From: Gordonia spumicola
Lineage (GTDB): Bacteria; Actinomycetota; Actinomycetes; Mycobacteriales; Mycobacteriaceae
DNA: 64,000 bases
NCBI RefSeq assembly: GCF_009932475.1
Contig: NZ_BJOV01000002.1
Coordinates: forward strand, 248,001 to 312,000
Direction: 5' to 3'
Both the position numbers and the translations under genes were made by a program. How positions within the stretch are numbered: the stretch's first letter is position 1; every line of letters starts with the position of its first letter. The notes beneath the pieces were generated by a model that made no database searches, was not told the origin of the DNA, and saw only the letters and a list, made by a program, of their open reading frames with translations. Shown piece after piece: positions 1 to 8,744 of this stretch.

Positions 1-116
1 GTCTGCATGATCACCAGAGCGCCCGATGGTTCAGTCATGAACGTGGTTTCGGGGCCGTCGAACTGGTCGACCTCTTCCTCGCCGCCTTTGTCGACGCCGG
101 TCACGATCTCGATCAT
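1..116 (-). CDS. Phage head-tail module protein, N-terminal part only
   Basis: An ATG at 116 overlaps the stop of the next gene upstream (ATGA). The frame stays open to the left edge, giving about 38 residues that start MIEIVTGVDKGG and contain an acidic EEEVDQFDG stretch. Its place just after the head-tail connector genes suggests a connector, tail-terminator or similar small morphogenesis protein. The sequence is too short to assign a family. Confidence 0.6.
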   Translation of the reverse strand, partial: MIEIVTGVDKGGEEEVDQFDGPETTFMTEPSGALVIMQ

Positions 117-463
117 CCGTTCACAGCCTTCAGGTTGATGACGCCGCCGGGGTTCCAGCCGAACGGATTGTGGTCGAACATCTCCGGACCGCCGACCACC
201 TCGAACTCGACGCCGTCGAGAACCATGCGGTCACGGTGCGAGCAGTCGAAACCGGGCGGCACGAGCATTTCGACCTCGACGATCTCGCGGTCATGGCCGG
301 CCAACTTCGGTTCCGATGTCTGCGGTGCGCCCCACCCGTAGACGGGCTTCGGGACCGCGGGGAACCAAAACTCGACCGGGTTGCCGTGAGCATCCTCGGC
401 CCCTTGATCGAACGCGCGGTGCCCGACGGTGAACAGCAGTGGGAACTCGTCCATCGTGCTCAT
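113..463 (-). CDS. Putative head closure / head-tail joining protein
   Basis: 116-residue protein; I place the start at 463 because that ATG overlaps the preceding stop as ATGA, although the frame is open further upstream. It is small and rich in beta-prone segments (VEVEMLVPPGFDCSHRD, DGVEFEVVGGPE), ending in GGVINLKAVNG. This fits the small stopper or closure proteins encoded after the first connector in siphophage head modules, but no diagnostic motif is visible, so the role rests on gene order. Confidence 0.6.
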   Translation of the reverse strand: MSTMDEFPLLFTVGHRAFDQGAEDAHGNPVEFWFPAVPKPVYGWGAPQTSEPKLAGHDREIVEVEMLVPPGFDCSHRDRMVLDGVEFEVVGGPEMFDHNPFGWNPGGVINLKAVNG

Positions 464-846
464 CGTGTGTCGAAGCTCCATGCTCGGCCGCGGCAGCCGT
501 ACCGCCGCAGGATCCGCTTGTCGTCCTTCGTCAACCACGGACTACCCGAGGTCGCGCCCTCGGTGTACGTCCCCGACTGCGAGTAGACACCCGCCGACCG
601 GGAGAACTGGTCGAGGTGCTGCATCTGCGGAGGCGACGCGGGCGCACTCAGCACCCGCGCCACCATCCGCGACACCACCAGCGACACATCATCCGGCACA
701 GGATCCGGGTCGTCCGCGCATGCCATCCACGCGCGGGCCGACGCCGAAGCCTCCACCAGAAGACCGGCCGCCTGCGTCTCCTCGTCAGTCGTCAGAGGAC
801 GCCCGAGACGCGCTTGCACGTCCACGAGGTTTGCGAGCGGTGCCAC
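460..846 (-). CDS. Head-tail connector protein (Gp19/Gp15-like)
   Basis: 128 residues opening with MAPLANLVDVQARLGRPLT, the typical N-terminus of the all-helical connector family (phage Gp19/Gp15/Gp42-like) seen two genes after the major capsid in actinophages. A helical core follows (residues about 20-70), then a loop region and a basic C-terminus. Such proteins form the ring under the portal to which the tail attaches. The gene overlaps its downstream neighbour by ATGA, consistent with coupled translation. Confidence 0.75.
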   Translation of the reverse strand: MAPLANLVDVQARLGRPLTTDEETQAAGLLVEASASARAWMACADDPDPVPDDVSLVVSRMVARVLSAPASPPQMQHLDQFSRSAGVYSQSGTYTEGATSGSPWLTKDDKRILRRYGCRGRAWSFDTR

Positions 847-967
847 TGGTCTGCTCCTTCACGGTCAGGTGGTCGCCGACTGTGACGCCATCAGGAACGG
901 AGTCGCCCGCGGCGAGCACCACCCCGGCGACGAAGACGACGCCTTCGAGGTCGTCACGGATCCGCAT
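785..967 (-). CDS. Small protein between capsid and connector
   Basis: 60 residues starting at an ATG that overlaps the capsid stop (TGATG). It begins MRIRDDLEGVVFVAGV and has a valine-rich core followed by a basic, low-complexity tail. Many actinophages carry a short gene at this position, usually without known function. The last 20 codons overlap the connector gene in another frame by about 60 bp, which is long for this phage, so its true extent is uncertain. Confidence 0.45.
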   Translation of the reverse strand: MRIRDDLEGVVFVAGVVLAAGDSVPDGVTVGDHLTVKEQTSGTARKPRGRASASRASSDD

Positions 968-2001
968 CAGGACAGGACCGTGGCGACCATCGACGCGACC
1001 GGGTTCACCAGGACCGGGAGTGCGATCGCGTTGGAGTGCACCCACAGTCCGATCGGGTCCTTGGTCTTGTATGCGCCGACCGCGATGCCGGGCTGCTCAC
1101 CGGCGCCGATGCCGTACTCCGGCTCGTCCGCTTCAAGCGTTGGGCCGAAGAATGTGGCACCGAGGATGTTGCTGCCGCCGGTCGGAGCGACCTCAGCCGG
1201 GAGCAGGAACACCTTCTTGTCGGAGGTGGTGCGCTGGCCCTTGACCTTGCGGTCGTAGATGTAGATCGGGGGCAGCGAGTGCGCCGACAGGGTCGCATTG
1301 AGGACGTCGACCGACACGATCTGCGGGGAGCCTGCCGCAGTTGCGACGAGCGCACGCACAGCCGGGTCGCGCAGCATCACGTTCAGCACCTTGCGCGACA
1401 TGACGAGCGCGCCAGGAGCCTCACCATCGTTGGCGTCGGCGTAGGCGTCGACCCACGTCAGGAGATCCTCGAGGATCTTGGTCCCCGAAGCCGCGTCCCA
1501 TAGAACGGCCGCGGTGACCGTGTTGCCAGCGGGCCGGAGGAAATCCGCAGTCTGGACAAGGTTGTTTTCGTTGATCGACAAGACGCCGGTCTCGAGGGCC
1601 TGCCCACGTGCGACCTCGAGTCGATCCGAGATTGCACGAATGGTTCGGACTGTGGCCGCCTCGATGCCTCCAAGGGCGATTGCTGCCCCGTCTGCTCCCC
1701 GCGTGCGAAGCTGGCTGTATTCGCTGATGTGCTCTTTCAGGCCCAGTGGGATCAGGTCGAAGACCTTCCGCTCCGCCTGTCCGCCCGAACCGATCGGAGT
1801 CTCCGAGTCAAAAGAGCGGAACTTGGCAAGCTGCCCGGCACCGTTCTTGCCGACGACCGTGCGGACGACGACGTCGTTCACGGCGGTGTTCGGCAGCCAG
1901 CGGGCGAGGGTGCCCTGCTTGGCTTCGATGTCTTCCTGCGCGGCGCGGGCGAACCCGGTCAGCTCGGCGGGAGTGATGGTCTCGGTGTAGAGAGTCGCCA
2001 T
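967..2001 (-). CDS. Major capsid protein (lambda E-like family)
   Basis: 344-residue shell protein. The start MATLYTETITPAEL is fixed by a GGAGG 7 nt upstream. The N-terminal TPAELTGFARAAQED, the central AISDRLEVARGQALETG and the C-terminal YDRKVKGQRTTSDKKVFLLP segments are characteristic of the phage major capsid E family, and length matches. It follows a decoration-protein gene, the lambda-like D-E order. The protein assembles around the scaffold encoded two genes earlier. Confidence 0.88.
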   Translation of the reverse strand: MATLYTETITPAELTGFARAAQEDIEAKQGTLARWLPNTAVNDVVVRTVVGKNGAGQLAKFRSFDSETPIGSGGQAERKVFDLIPLGLKEHISEYSQLRTRGADGAAIALGGIEAATVRTIRAISDRLEVARGQALETGVLSINENNLVQTADFLRPAGNTVTAAVLWDAASGTKILEDLLTWVDAYADANDGEAPGALVMSRKVLNVMLRDPAVRALVATAAGSPQIVSVDVLNATLSAHSLPPIYIYDRKVKGQRTTSDKKVFLLPAEVAPTGGSNILGATFFGPTLEADEPEYGIGAGEQPGIAVGAYKTKDPIGLWVHSNAIALPVLVNPVASMVATVLS

Positions 2002-2003
2002 GA

Positions 2004-2381
2004 TCAGGCCTCCAGGAGGAAGTGGCCCGACTGCTTCGCCGTGGCAGCGGCGACAGTGGAGGGCAGCTTGGATGTGATGATGCGGCCGTGCCACACGCCG
2101 GGCGCAGCGACGTTGCCGCGCGCGGCGTCGACCGACTGGTCAGTGAGCAGGAAACCGGCGATGACTTCCGTGCCGTCCGATGCGCCCGACGCGTAAGGCA
2201 CAGCGAGGCCAGCCTTCATCGCGTACGGCTCACCGGACTTGATGCGGCCGTCGACGATCTTCGCCGACCATGCCGCGGGTGCGAGCGTGACAGTCTTCGC
2301 GACGTCGGTACCGTGGCGCGAGCCGAGCCACGACTGGTCGCCTGCACCGAAGGACTCAGTTCGAGGTGCGAGCTGGGTCAT
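2004..2381 (-). CDS. Head decoration protein (lambda D-like)
   Basis: 125 residues from an ATG preceded by AAGGAG. The pattern of a short N-terminal arm, a KTVTLAPAAW strand, a glycine-rich centre and the repeated mention of a tunable value (GTEVIAGFLLTDQ) matches phage head decoration protein D, which binds and stabilises expanded capsids. It lies immediately before the E-like capsid gene, as in lambda. The leader GGAGTGATCAC is shared with the scaffold gene. Confidence 0.8.
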   Translation of the reverse strand: MTQLAPRTESFGAGDQSWLGSRHGTDVAKTVTLAPAAWSAKIVDGRIKSGEPYAMKAGLAVPYASGASDGTEVIAGFLLTDQSVDAARGNVAAPGVWHGRIITSKLPSTVAAATAKQSGHFLLEA

Positions 2382-2436
2382 AGTGATCACTCCTTCCAGA
2401 GCGGTCAGGTGCAGACGACGGTCGCCTGCACGAGGG

Positions 2437-2961
2437 TTAGTTGTTGTGGGCCGCCTTGTAGCGGTCACGGCCTGCAGTCACAGAGCCGCCGGTCTTGCCG
2501 GGCGGCGTGCCCTGCTGCGGATTGATTGCGGGACCTGACTTGATGTGCTGCGCAAGCGTGTCGACCTGCGCCTTGATCTCGTCTTCAGTCGTCCCGGTGA
2601 TCAGGCCAAGCAGGTCGGCCGGGAGTCCCGCTCCGAGCCTGGTCCGCAGCGCCGACACCTCGGCGGCACTACGCGCCGCCTTCTCGTCCGCGAGCTGCTG
2701 CTCCAGTGCCGCGATCCGCTCCGACACGTCATCGCCACCACCCGGTTCGGGCTTCGGCTTCGGCGCAGGCTTTGGGTCGTTGACCTTCTTGCCTGCATCG
2801 ATCTGCTGCTGCAGCTCGGCGTTCTTCTGCTTCTGCGCCGCGAGCGCGGTCACCAGCGGATGATCGCCCGGCAGCCGCTCCGGGGCCGCGGATGCGGCCG
2901 GTGGTGCGGCAGGTTCGGACGGGGTCGCCGGAGTCGCCGGCGGGGTGAGCTGATCGCCCAT
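2437..2961 (-). CDS. Capsid scaffolding protein
   Basis: 174 residues: a Pro/Ala-rich N-terminus, a charged segment rich in Lys and Pro (DPKPAPKPKPEPGG), a coiled coil (residues about 75-115, IAALEQQLADEKAARSAAEV) and a helical C-terminus ending RDRYKAAHNN. This composition and its position between minor head protein and decoration/capsid genes are typical of tailed-phage scaffolds, which guide procapsid assembly and then leave. A TTGGAG ribosome-binding site precedes the ATG. Confidence 0.75.
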   Translation of the reverse strand: MGDQLTPPATPATPSEPAAPPAASAAPERLPGDHPLVTALAAQKQKNAELQQQIDAGKKVNDPKPAPKPKPEPGGGDDVSERIAALEQQLADEKAARSAAEVSALRTRLGAGLPADLLGLITGTTEDEIKAQVDTLAQHIKSGPAINPQQGTPPGKTGGSVTAGRDRYKAAHNN

Positions 2962-3066
2962 GATGTGATCACTCCAATCGAGTGAATCAGTCCCGACCCG
3001 ATCGGCCGGGGTGGTCTAGAGCCTGTTGAGTGCCAGGCCGAGCGCCTTCGCCACGTGAGGCGGAAG

Positions 3067-3939
3067 TCAGCGAGTACGAGCCCCGCGAGACATGCGGTCC
3101 ATCTCAGTGATGATCTTCGTCGTGTCACCACCGGCAGCCTCGCGCGCCTGGATGTACTGCTCATTCCAGTCATCCACATACGGCGGAGGCGTATAGCTGC
3201 CTCCTGGACGGACCATCACGCTCAAGCAGTGACAGTTATCGTGGTACTTCTCGCCGAGATCACGCGTCCCGCGCGGCCTCCGCAACTTCGCTTCACCAAC
3301 GGATCGACCGACCTTCGCTGCAGCCCGAGAATCCGAGTAGTACGCGCGGCTGGCGAGCGCCTCTTCCCTGGTCATCAAACCCGCCGCGATCGCACGCCTA
3401 TCAGCCACCGTCAAGTCAATGCTCCGGCCAACCACGCGAGTCGAGGCATCCTCGCTCCGATAGAAGGTTGCGTTCGGACCGACATGACGAGTGCACAGCA
3501 TCCGGCAGAACGAGCAAGCGTTCGCTGACGCATGACGCACCCACCGGGCTCCAGGTTCAGCAGCAGCATTAGCCACCACCGTGTCGCGCAGCCCGTTCAT
3601 CAGTGTCCGAGACGCAGATCCGAGCAACACGGTCAGACCCGCCTCTCCCGACGTCGAGTTCAATGCCCACAGCGCAGACTCGCTCAACTGTTGCGGCGGC
3701 GCCAGTCCCACAGGCTTAGCCCGATATGGCGTCGTTGACGGCGACTCGTCATACCACTGCGTGCCGAGTTCAATCGCCGTCGCCTCGTACGGGGCAATAA
3801 TCTCCGGATAAGCGTCCACCAGTAGCGCCCGGAACTGGGCCGGGTCAGACTGTGCGATCGCGCGCCAGAACCCGGCCAGGTCACGCCCAAGACGGCGATC
3901 CAATTCAGCGAGCAGTGCGCGCACCTCGGTCGGAGTCAT
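3067..3939 (-). CDS. Minor head protein (MuF / SPP1 gp7-like)
   Basis: 290 residues starting by ATGA overlap with the portal stop. It has a helical N-terminus and then the cysteine/histidine signature of phage minor capsid proteins: NACSFCRML near residue 145 and YHDNCHCLSVMV near residue 235. Members of this family bind the portal and are packaged inside the head. A 105-bp gap separates it from the scaffold gene; I see only a possible 12-codon frame there and no convincing gene. Confidence 0.8.
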   Translation of the reverse strand: MTPTEVRALLAELDRRLGRDLAGFWRAIAQSDPAQFRALLVDAYPEIIAPYEATAIELGTQWYDESPSTTPYRAKPVGLAPPQQLSESALWALNSTSGEAGLTVLLGSASRTLMNGLRDTVVANAAAEPGARWVRHASANACSFCRMLCTRHVGPNATFYRSEDASTRVVGRSIDLTVADRRAIAAGLMTREEALASRAYYSDSRAAAKVGRSVGEAKLRRPRGTRDLGEKYHDNCHCLSVMVRPGGSYTPPPYVDDWNEQYIQAREAAGGDTTKIITEMDRMSRGARTR

Positions 3940-5540
3940 CGCGATTCGAGCTTCGCCGCATCCTGCTCGGGCATACGCAGCGCCACCGGGATGCCGCCCG
4001 TCAACTTGATTCCGTTCAAGCCAAGACGGTTCGCCGCATCCTCAGGGTCCACTCCAGCACGCACGGCGATACCCAGAGCCTCGAACCTCGCCTTCAGAAC
4101 GTTCGCGTCCCGAGTCGGATCTTCCGCGGCCTCCGCGATTGCCTGCGGCTGTTCGCCGATCTTCGCTATCAACGCTGATACCCCATCCGCGCGCTGCTCG
4201 GCTTTTAGCTGCTGCTGCTCCTGCGGCGACAACCCGACGCGGTCGTACGTGACCACCGACGTCGGAGCCAGCACGCCAGACCCGATGAGCTTTGATGCTT
4301 CGTCGGCCGCTGCGGCACGCGTGGGTGTCGACGCATCACGCCAGTTCACGCCGATCTCGCGGAACGTCTCGACGTCGTATTCGCCCATGATCTCCAGCGC
4401 CAGACGGCCAACCTCGAGCCATCCGTACCCGAACGACGTCTGCCGCCGCTCGGCGCGCTTCACCAGCCGGTACTCCTGCTGACGAATTGAATCCGCGCTC
4501 GACGGGTTGTCCGTCACGAAACCGAGATACGGTGCCGGGATCCCCGACTCCGCGGCGAGCAACTGCGAGTAGGCCTTGATCTGCTCGATGTACGGCGTCG
4601 GCGGCGCAGGACGGAACTCGTGAAAGCTCGGCGTCACCGGGTTGCCGTCCTCGTCATACTGCACCGGCACAATGTTCAACCTGCCCGCAGTTGCCCGGAA
4701 GCCAGCGCGAGCATTCTGCTCCGGCGACTTCTCCTCCGACATCCCGAACACCTCAGGATCAGCATTGAGGATCGTCCACTTCGGAGACGTGTAGAACTCG
4801 CGGTTGATTTCCATGCCGCTGAGCGTCCGAACCGCGGCGCGCGTGTAGTACGCAACCGGCCGCGTGATCTCCGACCGCCCCGACACGTCCGATGCACGAT
4901 CCCGATTCAGCATCCGAGCAACCGGCACACGACCCAGGTTGTGGACATCGCGGCCCACAACAACCAGCCGACCGCCAACCGACTTCTCGAACCGGATCGT
5001 CTCGTTCGGCAGGTATAGCGTCTCCATCACGACCGTGCCGTGCTCATCGCTCGTCTGAGACAACGCCGACCGAGCACGCCGCGACCGGTAATCCCAATCG
5101 ACCGTGCACGACTCTGTCGACTCTGCCGTTACGAGCACGTCAGGCTCGCCGGCGTTCGCGTCACCGCGGCCCACTGTGGTGAACCCGACGCCATAGATCA
5201 GCGCATCCAGGTGCCCGCGGCCCGACTCCACACCGAGATGGTTGTCCCGAAACACATCGACCAGGCGAGTGTCCTCAGCGCCGGTCCAGCCGCGCAACTC
5301 CAGGCGCTCCTCAAGGACGTCAACGACAGTCCCCGGCCAGCCCATCACCGCGTTGATCAGGTCCGGCAGATCCTTCGGAGCTGCGATGCCCAGATCATCG
5401 GGATCAGTGTGACCCTCGTACAGGTCCGCCTTCTTCTTGTTGTGCACGCGCACAGCAACCAGACGTTGCCGTAGCGCCTCCACTGAGAGCTTCTCGTCAT
5501 CCGACAACACCAGCGTGGGCAGAGCAATCGCGACCGTCAT
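3936..5540 (-). CDS. Portal protein (SPP1 gp6-like)
   Basis: 534 residues. The portal ring forms the DNA entry channel and docks terminase and connectors. Recognisable family features are the N-terminal helix and clip region, the GVGFTTVGRGD strand, the ARMLNRDRASDVSGRSEI segment, and the long C-terminal helices with AAESGIPAPYLGFVTDNPSSADSIR, the conserved portal helix of SPP1-type proteins. The gene overlaps terminase upstream and the minor head gene downstream by ATGA. Confidence 0.9.
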   Translation of the reverse strand: MTVAIALPTLVLSDDEKLSVEALRQRLVAVRVHNKKKADLYEGHTDPDDLGIAAPKDLPDLINAVMGWPGTVVDVLEERLELRGWTGAEDTRLVDVFRDNHLGVESGRGHLDALIYGVGFTTVGRGDANAGEPDVLVTAESTESCTVDWDYRSRRARSALSQTSDEHGTVVMETLYLPNETIRFEKSVGGRLVVVGRDVHNLGRVPVARMLNRDRASDVSGRSEITRPVAYYTRAAVRTLSGMEINREFYTSPKWTILNADPEVFGMSEEKSPEQNARAGFRATAGRLNIVPVQYDEDGNPVTPSFHEFRPAPPTPYIEQIKAYSQLLAAESGIPAPYLGFVTDNPSSADSIRQQEYRLVKRAERRQTSFGYGWLEVGRLALEIMGEYDVETFREIGVNWRDASTPTRAAAADEASKLIGSGVLAPTSVVTYDRVGLSPQEQQQLKAEQRADGVSALIAKIGEQPQAIAEAAEDPTRDANVLKARFEALGIAVRAGVDPEDAANRLGLNGIKLTGGIPVALRMPEQDAAKLESR

Positions 5541-6982
5541 CCGATCACCGCCTTCCGTACACGCTTCGTTGTTGACCGCCCAGGGCGGTGAGTCTTAGTG
5601 GCACCCAGCAGAGCCAGGAAGGCAGCCACGAGCGGGAAGATCGACACCGTCGAATCCTTCCGATCCAGCCCCCACCCGCCAGCCGTGCCAATCGGCCGCT
5701 TCCGTGCACCCTCAGCAGCGTCATTCACCGACTGCTGACCCGCATGCGACAACGTGCCCGCCTTGATCCGCGCAGCCGCCAGGCCACACGCACGAGCCAT
5801 GTCCGTCGCGCCCGACCGGACCACATTCACGCCACGCTGCTTCAACTCGATCTGCATCGAGGCAGCAGGAGACGCATCGTCAATCACCACCGGCATACGG
5901 CGGCCAGCACGCTCAGCAACCCAGGCAGTCGCGGCAGCCTCATCAGTGCCGCGCCACACCTCCTCGACATGCGCCGAATCGCCCTCAATCCAGCACGCAC
6001 CCACCGAGATCTCCCGGGCATGCGACATGTCCACAGCGAGCGCATCAGGCCTCACGCCAGCATCGGGGCCGACATCCACCAGCTCGGCCCACTGCGACGG
6101 CGACACAACGATCTGGTGCGACGACACGTCATCCCAGATACCCAGCGCCTCACGCCGCCACGAATCCTCATTGCGGAGCTTCTTCCGCAGCCGCAACATC
6201 GCCCGCTCCGTCGTCCGGTGCGGGAAGCTCGGGTTCGCCTTCATCCACTGCGCCCGATCCATTGGATCGCAGCCTCGGTCCGCCGACATCTCGATATAGA
6301 GCGTGCCGTCCGACTCTCCGTCGACCGCTTCCTGCCGCATCACCGTGAAGAACTCGCCCTTGTCCTGAGGCCTCGGAGGAGTCCCCATCACCAGACAGAG
6401 CGGATTCACAGCAACGTTCTGAGCGGCACCCATGTTCTCAAGTGCCTGCAGCGACAAGTGCTGGCCCTCATCGAAGACCAGGACATCGACGTCAGTTCGG
6501 CCTCGACCGAAACCAGAGTCACGGGCGCCGAACTCGATCTTCGAACCGTTCGTGAAGACGATCGCCTCGTCGCCCTTGCCCTTTGGCGTCGCCTCAATGT
6601 GCGGCTGAACCTTCGGGCCCTGCGACATGTCGTAGAACTTCTCGAACGTCTCCAGTGCCGTGTCCTTCACCTGAGCCGTCCAGATGACCTTCAAGCCCGG
6701 CTTCATCAGACACAGCGCGAAGATGATGCAGCCGATGATGTACGTCTTGCCGACCTGCCTCGGAATCGAAATGACGATCGTGTCCGCCGCATACTCGCCG
6801 TCGCCGTTGAGCGACAGAATCAGCATCGACGCGCCGTCCTGCCAACCGTCGAAATCCCAACCCAGCCGGCGGCACGTCAACCGCACCGACGGCCACTCCG
6901 ACCCGACAATCCCCTCGGGCGTCACGACGTGGCGGGCGACCTCCGACAGCTTCGCCCGACGGCGGTCAATACCCGGTTCCAT
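5537..6982 (-). CDS. terL: Terminase large subunit
   Basis: 481 residues from ATG 6982; the frame is open further upstream, but this start gives a 17-bp overlap with the small subunit and a normal N-terminus (MEPGIDRRRAKLSEVARH). The ATPase has Walker A IPRQVGKT (residues 73-80), Walker B VLVFDE (167-172) and a coupling motif in VMGTPPRP. The C-terminal nuclease shows DALAVDMSH and PVVIDDASPA acidic sites. It cuts concatemeric DNA and pumps it into the prohead. Confidence 0.92.
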   Translation of the reverse strand: MEPGIDRRRAKLSEVARHVVTPEGIVGSEWPSVRLTCRRLGWDFDGWQDGASMLILSLNGDGEYAADTIVISIPRQVGKTYIIGCIIFALCLMKPGLKVIWTAQVKDTALETFEKFYDMSQGPKVQPHIEATPKGKGDEAIVFTNGSKIEFGARDSGFGRGRTDVDVLVFDEGQHLSLQALENMGAAQNVAVNPLCLVMGTPPRPQDKGEFFTVMRQEAVDGESDGTLYIEMSADRGCDPMDRAQWMKANPSFPHRTTERAMLRLRKKLRNEDSWRREALGIWDDVSSHQIVVSPSQWAELVDVGPDAGVRPDALAVDMSHAREISVGACWIEGDSAHVEEVWRGTDEAAATAWVAERAGRRMPVVIDDASPAASMQIELKQRGVNVVRSGATDMARACGLAAARIKAGTLSHAGQQSVNDAAEGARKRPIGTAGGWGLDRKDSTVSIFPLVAAFLALLGATKTHRPGRSTTKRVRKAVIG

Positions 6983-7271
6983 CCCACTGCTCGACCTCAA
7001 GATCAGCGACCACCGACGCCTCAGCAGACGCCGTCCGCCGGCGCGCCTCCTCCTCAGCAATCAGCTTGTTCAGCTTCGACAGCTCGTTCGAGTACTGGGG
7101 TCGCGTGTTGTCCAACGCCGACTCCAAGCCCTCGGCGATGATGACCCGCTGAGCCCTCATGATCGCCAACGTGTCCCCCGCCGCCACAGCCTCCGTCAAC
7201 GACAGCGGCTTCTCAGGCTCAGGCACGGTCTCATCTGGTGCGACCGACCGCAATTGCGTCTTGCGAGTCAT
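6966..7271 (-). CDS. terS: Terminase small subunit
   Basis: 101 residues. The core LSLTEAVAAGDTLAIMRAQR followed by a helical KLNKLIAEEEARRR region is typical of small terminase subunits in actinophages; these recognise the packaging site and hand DNA to the large subunit. It is the first gene of the morphogenesis block and starts next to a G-rich noncoding strip. Confidence 0.8.
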   Translation of the reverse strand: MTRKTQLRSVAPDETVPEPEKPLSLTEAVAAGDTLAIMRAQRVIIAEGLESALDNTRPQYSNELSKLNKLIAEEEARRRTASAEASVVADLEVEQWDGTGY

Positions 7272-7389
7272 GCGGCCTCCAATCGCTACCGGGGGGGCGG
7301 GGGGGTGTTCGGAGGGGGTAAATGCCTATGCCGTGAGGTGCGGTCGAGAAGGGGGTGGCAGGGGCATATGGGTGGTACCTGAAATTAAT
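7272..7389. other. G-rich gap before terminase; possible packaging-site region
   Basis: 118 bp without a gene. It holds two runs of seven G split by one C (7291-7305), further G tracts, and a short hairpin with arms CCTGAA and TTCAGG (7378-7394) that covers the stop codon of the HNH gene. Packaging sites usually lie beside small terminase genes, so a cos or pac site here is plausible, but nothing in the sequence proves it. Confidence 0.35.
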
Positions 7390-8247
7390 TCAGGCGACCC
7401 TGATCACTCCCCCTAGGGGCGCTTCATGGAGTAGCGGATGGTCTGGGTCGAGTGCAGCAAGAGCGCGCTCCAAATGTCCGATTCGACGGGTGTAATCTGT
7501 TCGAGCCAGCATCTCCGCAACATTCTCTCTGCAGGTCACTTGCTGCAGGTGCTCAGGATTCACGCACAATGAGTTGCCGCACATGTGGTGTGCAGCCTGC
7601 TCTCCGAGAGGCATGCCCAGCTTCGCTTCAAGCATCGCCCTATGTACCGGTACCTGCTTCTTATCGCCGATCTGCATCACGGCGTATCCCCGCTTGATTC
7701 GACCAACCCATACCCAACATCCGCGATCTTCGTCTTCGGATGTACGCTTCTTGATCTCCATTGTCAGGCGACTGTAGTCACGCGACTCGTAGGCGACTCG
7801 TAGCGGGCCAAGCTTGCTGGTGCTCTTGCCTCTCGCGGCGGCGACGCACTCAGTGCTGCACATCTTCCCGCTCTCTGTGTGGAGGACGTTGCACCATGCG
7901 CATTGCTTGAAGGATTCCCGCTTTACCTTCGGGGGGCGATGCCGCATAGCTTCGGCTGCTGCCAGTGAGGCGGTGGTACTACCGCACTTGCGCGAGCAGT
8001 GACGTTCGTTCTTCCGTGCCACCTGTGCTGTCGATCCACAGTGCGCGCAGGTGATGGTGTACTTGCGCTGCGACCTGTGCCAGTCGGCGTAGTGCGGTCC
8101 ACATAGGCGACGTGCATGTTGCGGCTTGTCGCACCCGTCTTTGGTGCACGCGTCCTGCCTTGCCTTGCGGTACTGGTAGCTGCATGATCGGCTGCAGTAC
8201 TTGCGTTGGCATGGCGTTGCACAATGCGCGCAGATATGATTGGTCAT
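7390..8247 (-). CDS. HNH homing-type endonuclease with multiple zinc fingers
   Basis: 285 residues. The first 135 residues hold many CxxC or CxxxC pairs (C6/C9, C13/C18/C22, C34/C39, C67/C70, C84/C88, C116/C119, C130/C134), suggesting several zinc knuckles for DNA binding. Residues 175-240 form an HNH core of the homing type: GCWVWVGRI, VHRAMLEAKLG, AAHHMCGNSLCVNPEHL. Such enzymes cut DNA and often spread themselves within phage genomes. The start follows AGGAGGAG. A hairpin leader shared with the GIY-YIG-like gene lies upstream. Confidence 0.85.
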   Translation of the reverse strand: MTNHICAHCATPCQRKYCSRSCSYQYRKARQDACTKDGCDKPQHARRLCGPHYADWHRSQRKYTITCAHCGSTAQVARKNERHCSRKCGSTTASLAAAEAMRHRPPKVKRESFKQCAWCNVLHTESGKMCSTECVAAARGKSTSKLGPLRVAYESRDYSRLTMEIKKRTSEDEDRGCWVWVGRIKRGYAVMQIGDKKQVPVHRAMLEAKLGMPLGEQAAHHMCGNSLCVNPEHLQQVTCRENVAEMLARTDYTRRIGHLERALAALDPDHPLLHEAPLGGVIRVA

Positions 8248-8310
8248 GTCGAACTCCTCCTACGGGTTCGGCCAATGCCCCGGACGGTTGCAGCCGTCGC
8301 GGGGCCTTTT
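8248..8310. promoter_or_regulatory. Hairpin leader, copy 1 (upstream of HNH gene)
   Basis: About 30 bp before the HNH start is an 11-bp hairpin: outer arms GCCCCG (8277-8282) and CGGGGC (8300-8305), inner arms GACGG and CCGTC, loop TTGCAG, one bulged G at 8299. On the plus strand it is followed by CCTTTT, so it could terminate rightward transcription. On the minus strand it sits in the 5' leader. A near copy with compensatory changes lies at 10,552-10,612. Confidence 0.7.
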
Positions 8311-8319
8311 AGTTGGTGA

Positions 8320-8598
8320 TCAGTTCCAGTTGCGTTCGGTGATGTAGTCTACGCCGGTGTTGTGGATGATGCGGTCTGATTTTGCGCGGTTGCAGGATCG
8401 GTGTGCTGGGACGATGTTGTCGAGGGTGTCGGGGCCGCCGCGGTCGAGGGGTATGACGTGGTCGATTTGGAAGGCGTTGGGGTCGAGGTGGTGTGCCTCG
8501 TAGTTGATGGGGTTGTTGCACCAGTGGCATGCGGGTTGGTCGGCGGCGATGATGCGCCTGTGTCGATCGCGTGTGCTGGTGTTGCGCTTGGCTGTCAC
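8320..8598 (-). CDS. Small HNH endonuclease
   Basis: 92 residues from a GTG that overlaps the preceding stop (GTGA). It shows a complete classical HNH fold: CHWCNNPI zinc pair (about residues 24-27), FQIDHVIPLDRGG (43-55), DNIVPAHRSCNRAKSD (59-74). Stand-alone HNH proteins beside terminase genes are common in tailed phages and in some are required for terminase cleavage at cos. Here a second, larger HNH gene lies between it and the terminase. Confidence 0.85.
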   Translation of the reverse strand: MTAKRNTSTRDRHRRIIAADQPACHWCNNPINYEAHHLDPNAFQIDHVIPLDRGGPDTLDNIVPAHRSCNRAKSDRIIHNTGVDYITERNWN

Positions 8599-8744
8599 GC
8601 TGCGTCGCCCGTGTCGGTGTCACCGGTGGTGGTGACGTAGAGCGTGTGGTCTGTGGCGGCGAGGCTGTCGTGTTGTCGCTCAGCGAAGCAAACGATGGAG
8701 CAGTCGGCCAACCGTCGGACGCCGCACCTCTCGCAGAACCTCAT
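8595..8744 (-). CDS. Small cysteine-rich phage protein
   Basis: 49 residues, starting MRFCERCGVRRLADC, with CxxC plus later Cys residues suggesting one zinc-binding site. It overlaps the gene before it by ATGA and the HNH gene after it by GTGA. Function unknown; the support is the overlapping start and stop and the zinc-like motif. Confidence 0.6.
   Translation of the reverse strand: MRFCERCGVRRLADCSIVCFAERQHDSLAATDHTLYVTTTGDTDTGDAA

Noticed and set aside
5588..7141. Long plus-strand open frame opposite the terminase gene
   Set aside because: It is a mirror of the GC-rich coding strand: Arg/His/Leu-rich, no domain, and entirely antisense to a clear terminase gene.
8277..8310. Simple terminator for the small HNH gene
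   Set aside because: The T tract is on the plus strand, opposite to the direction of transcription of the gene, and a covarying copy precedes another nuclease gene; a plain terminator does not explain this.
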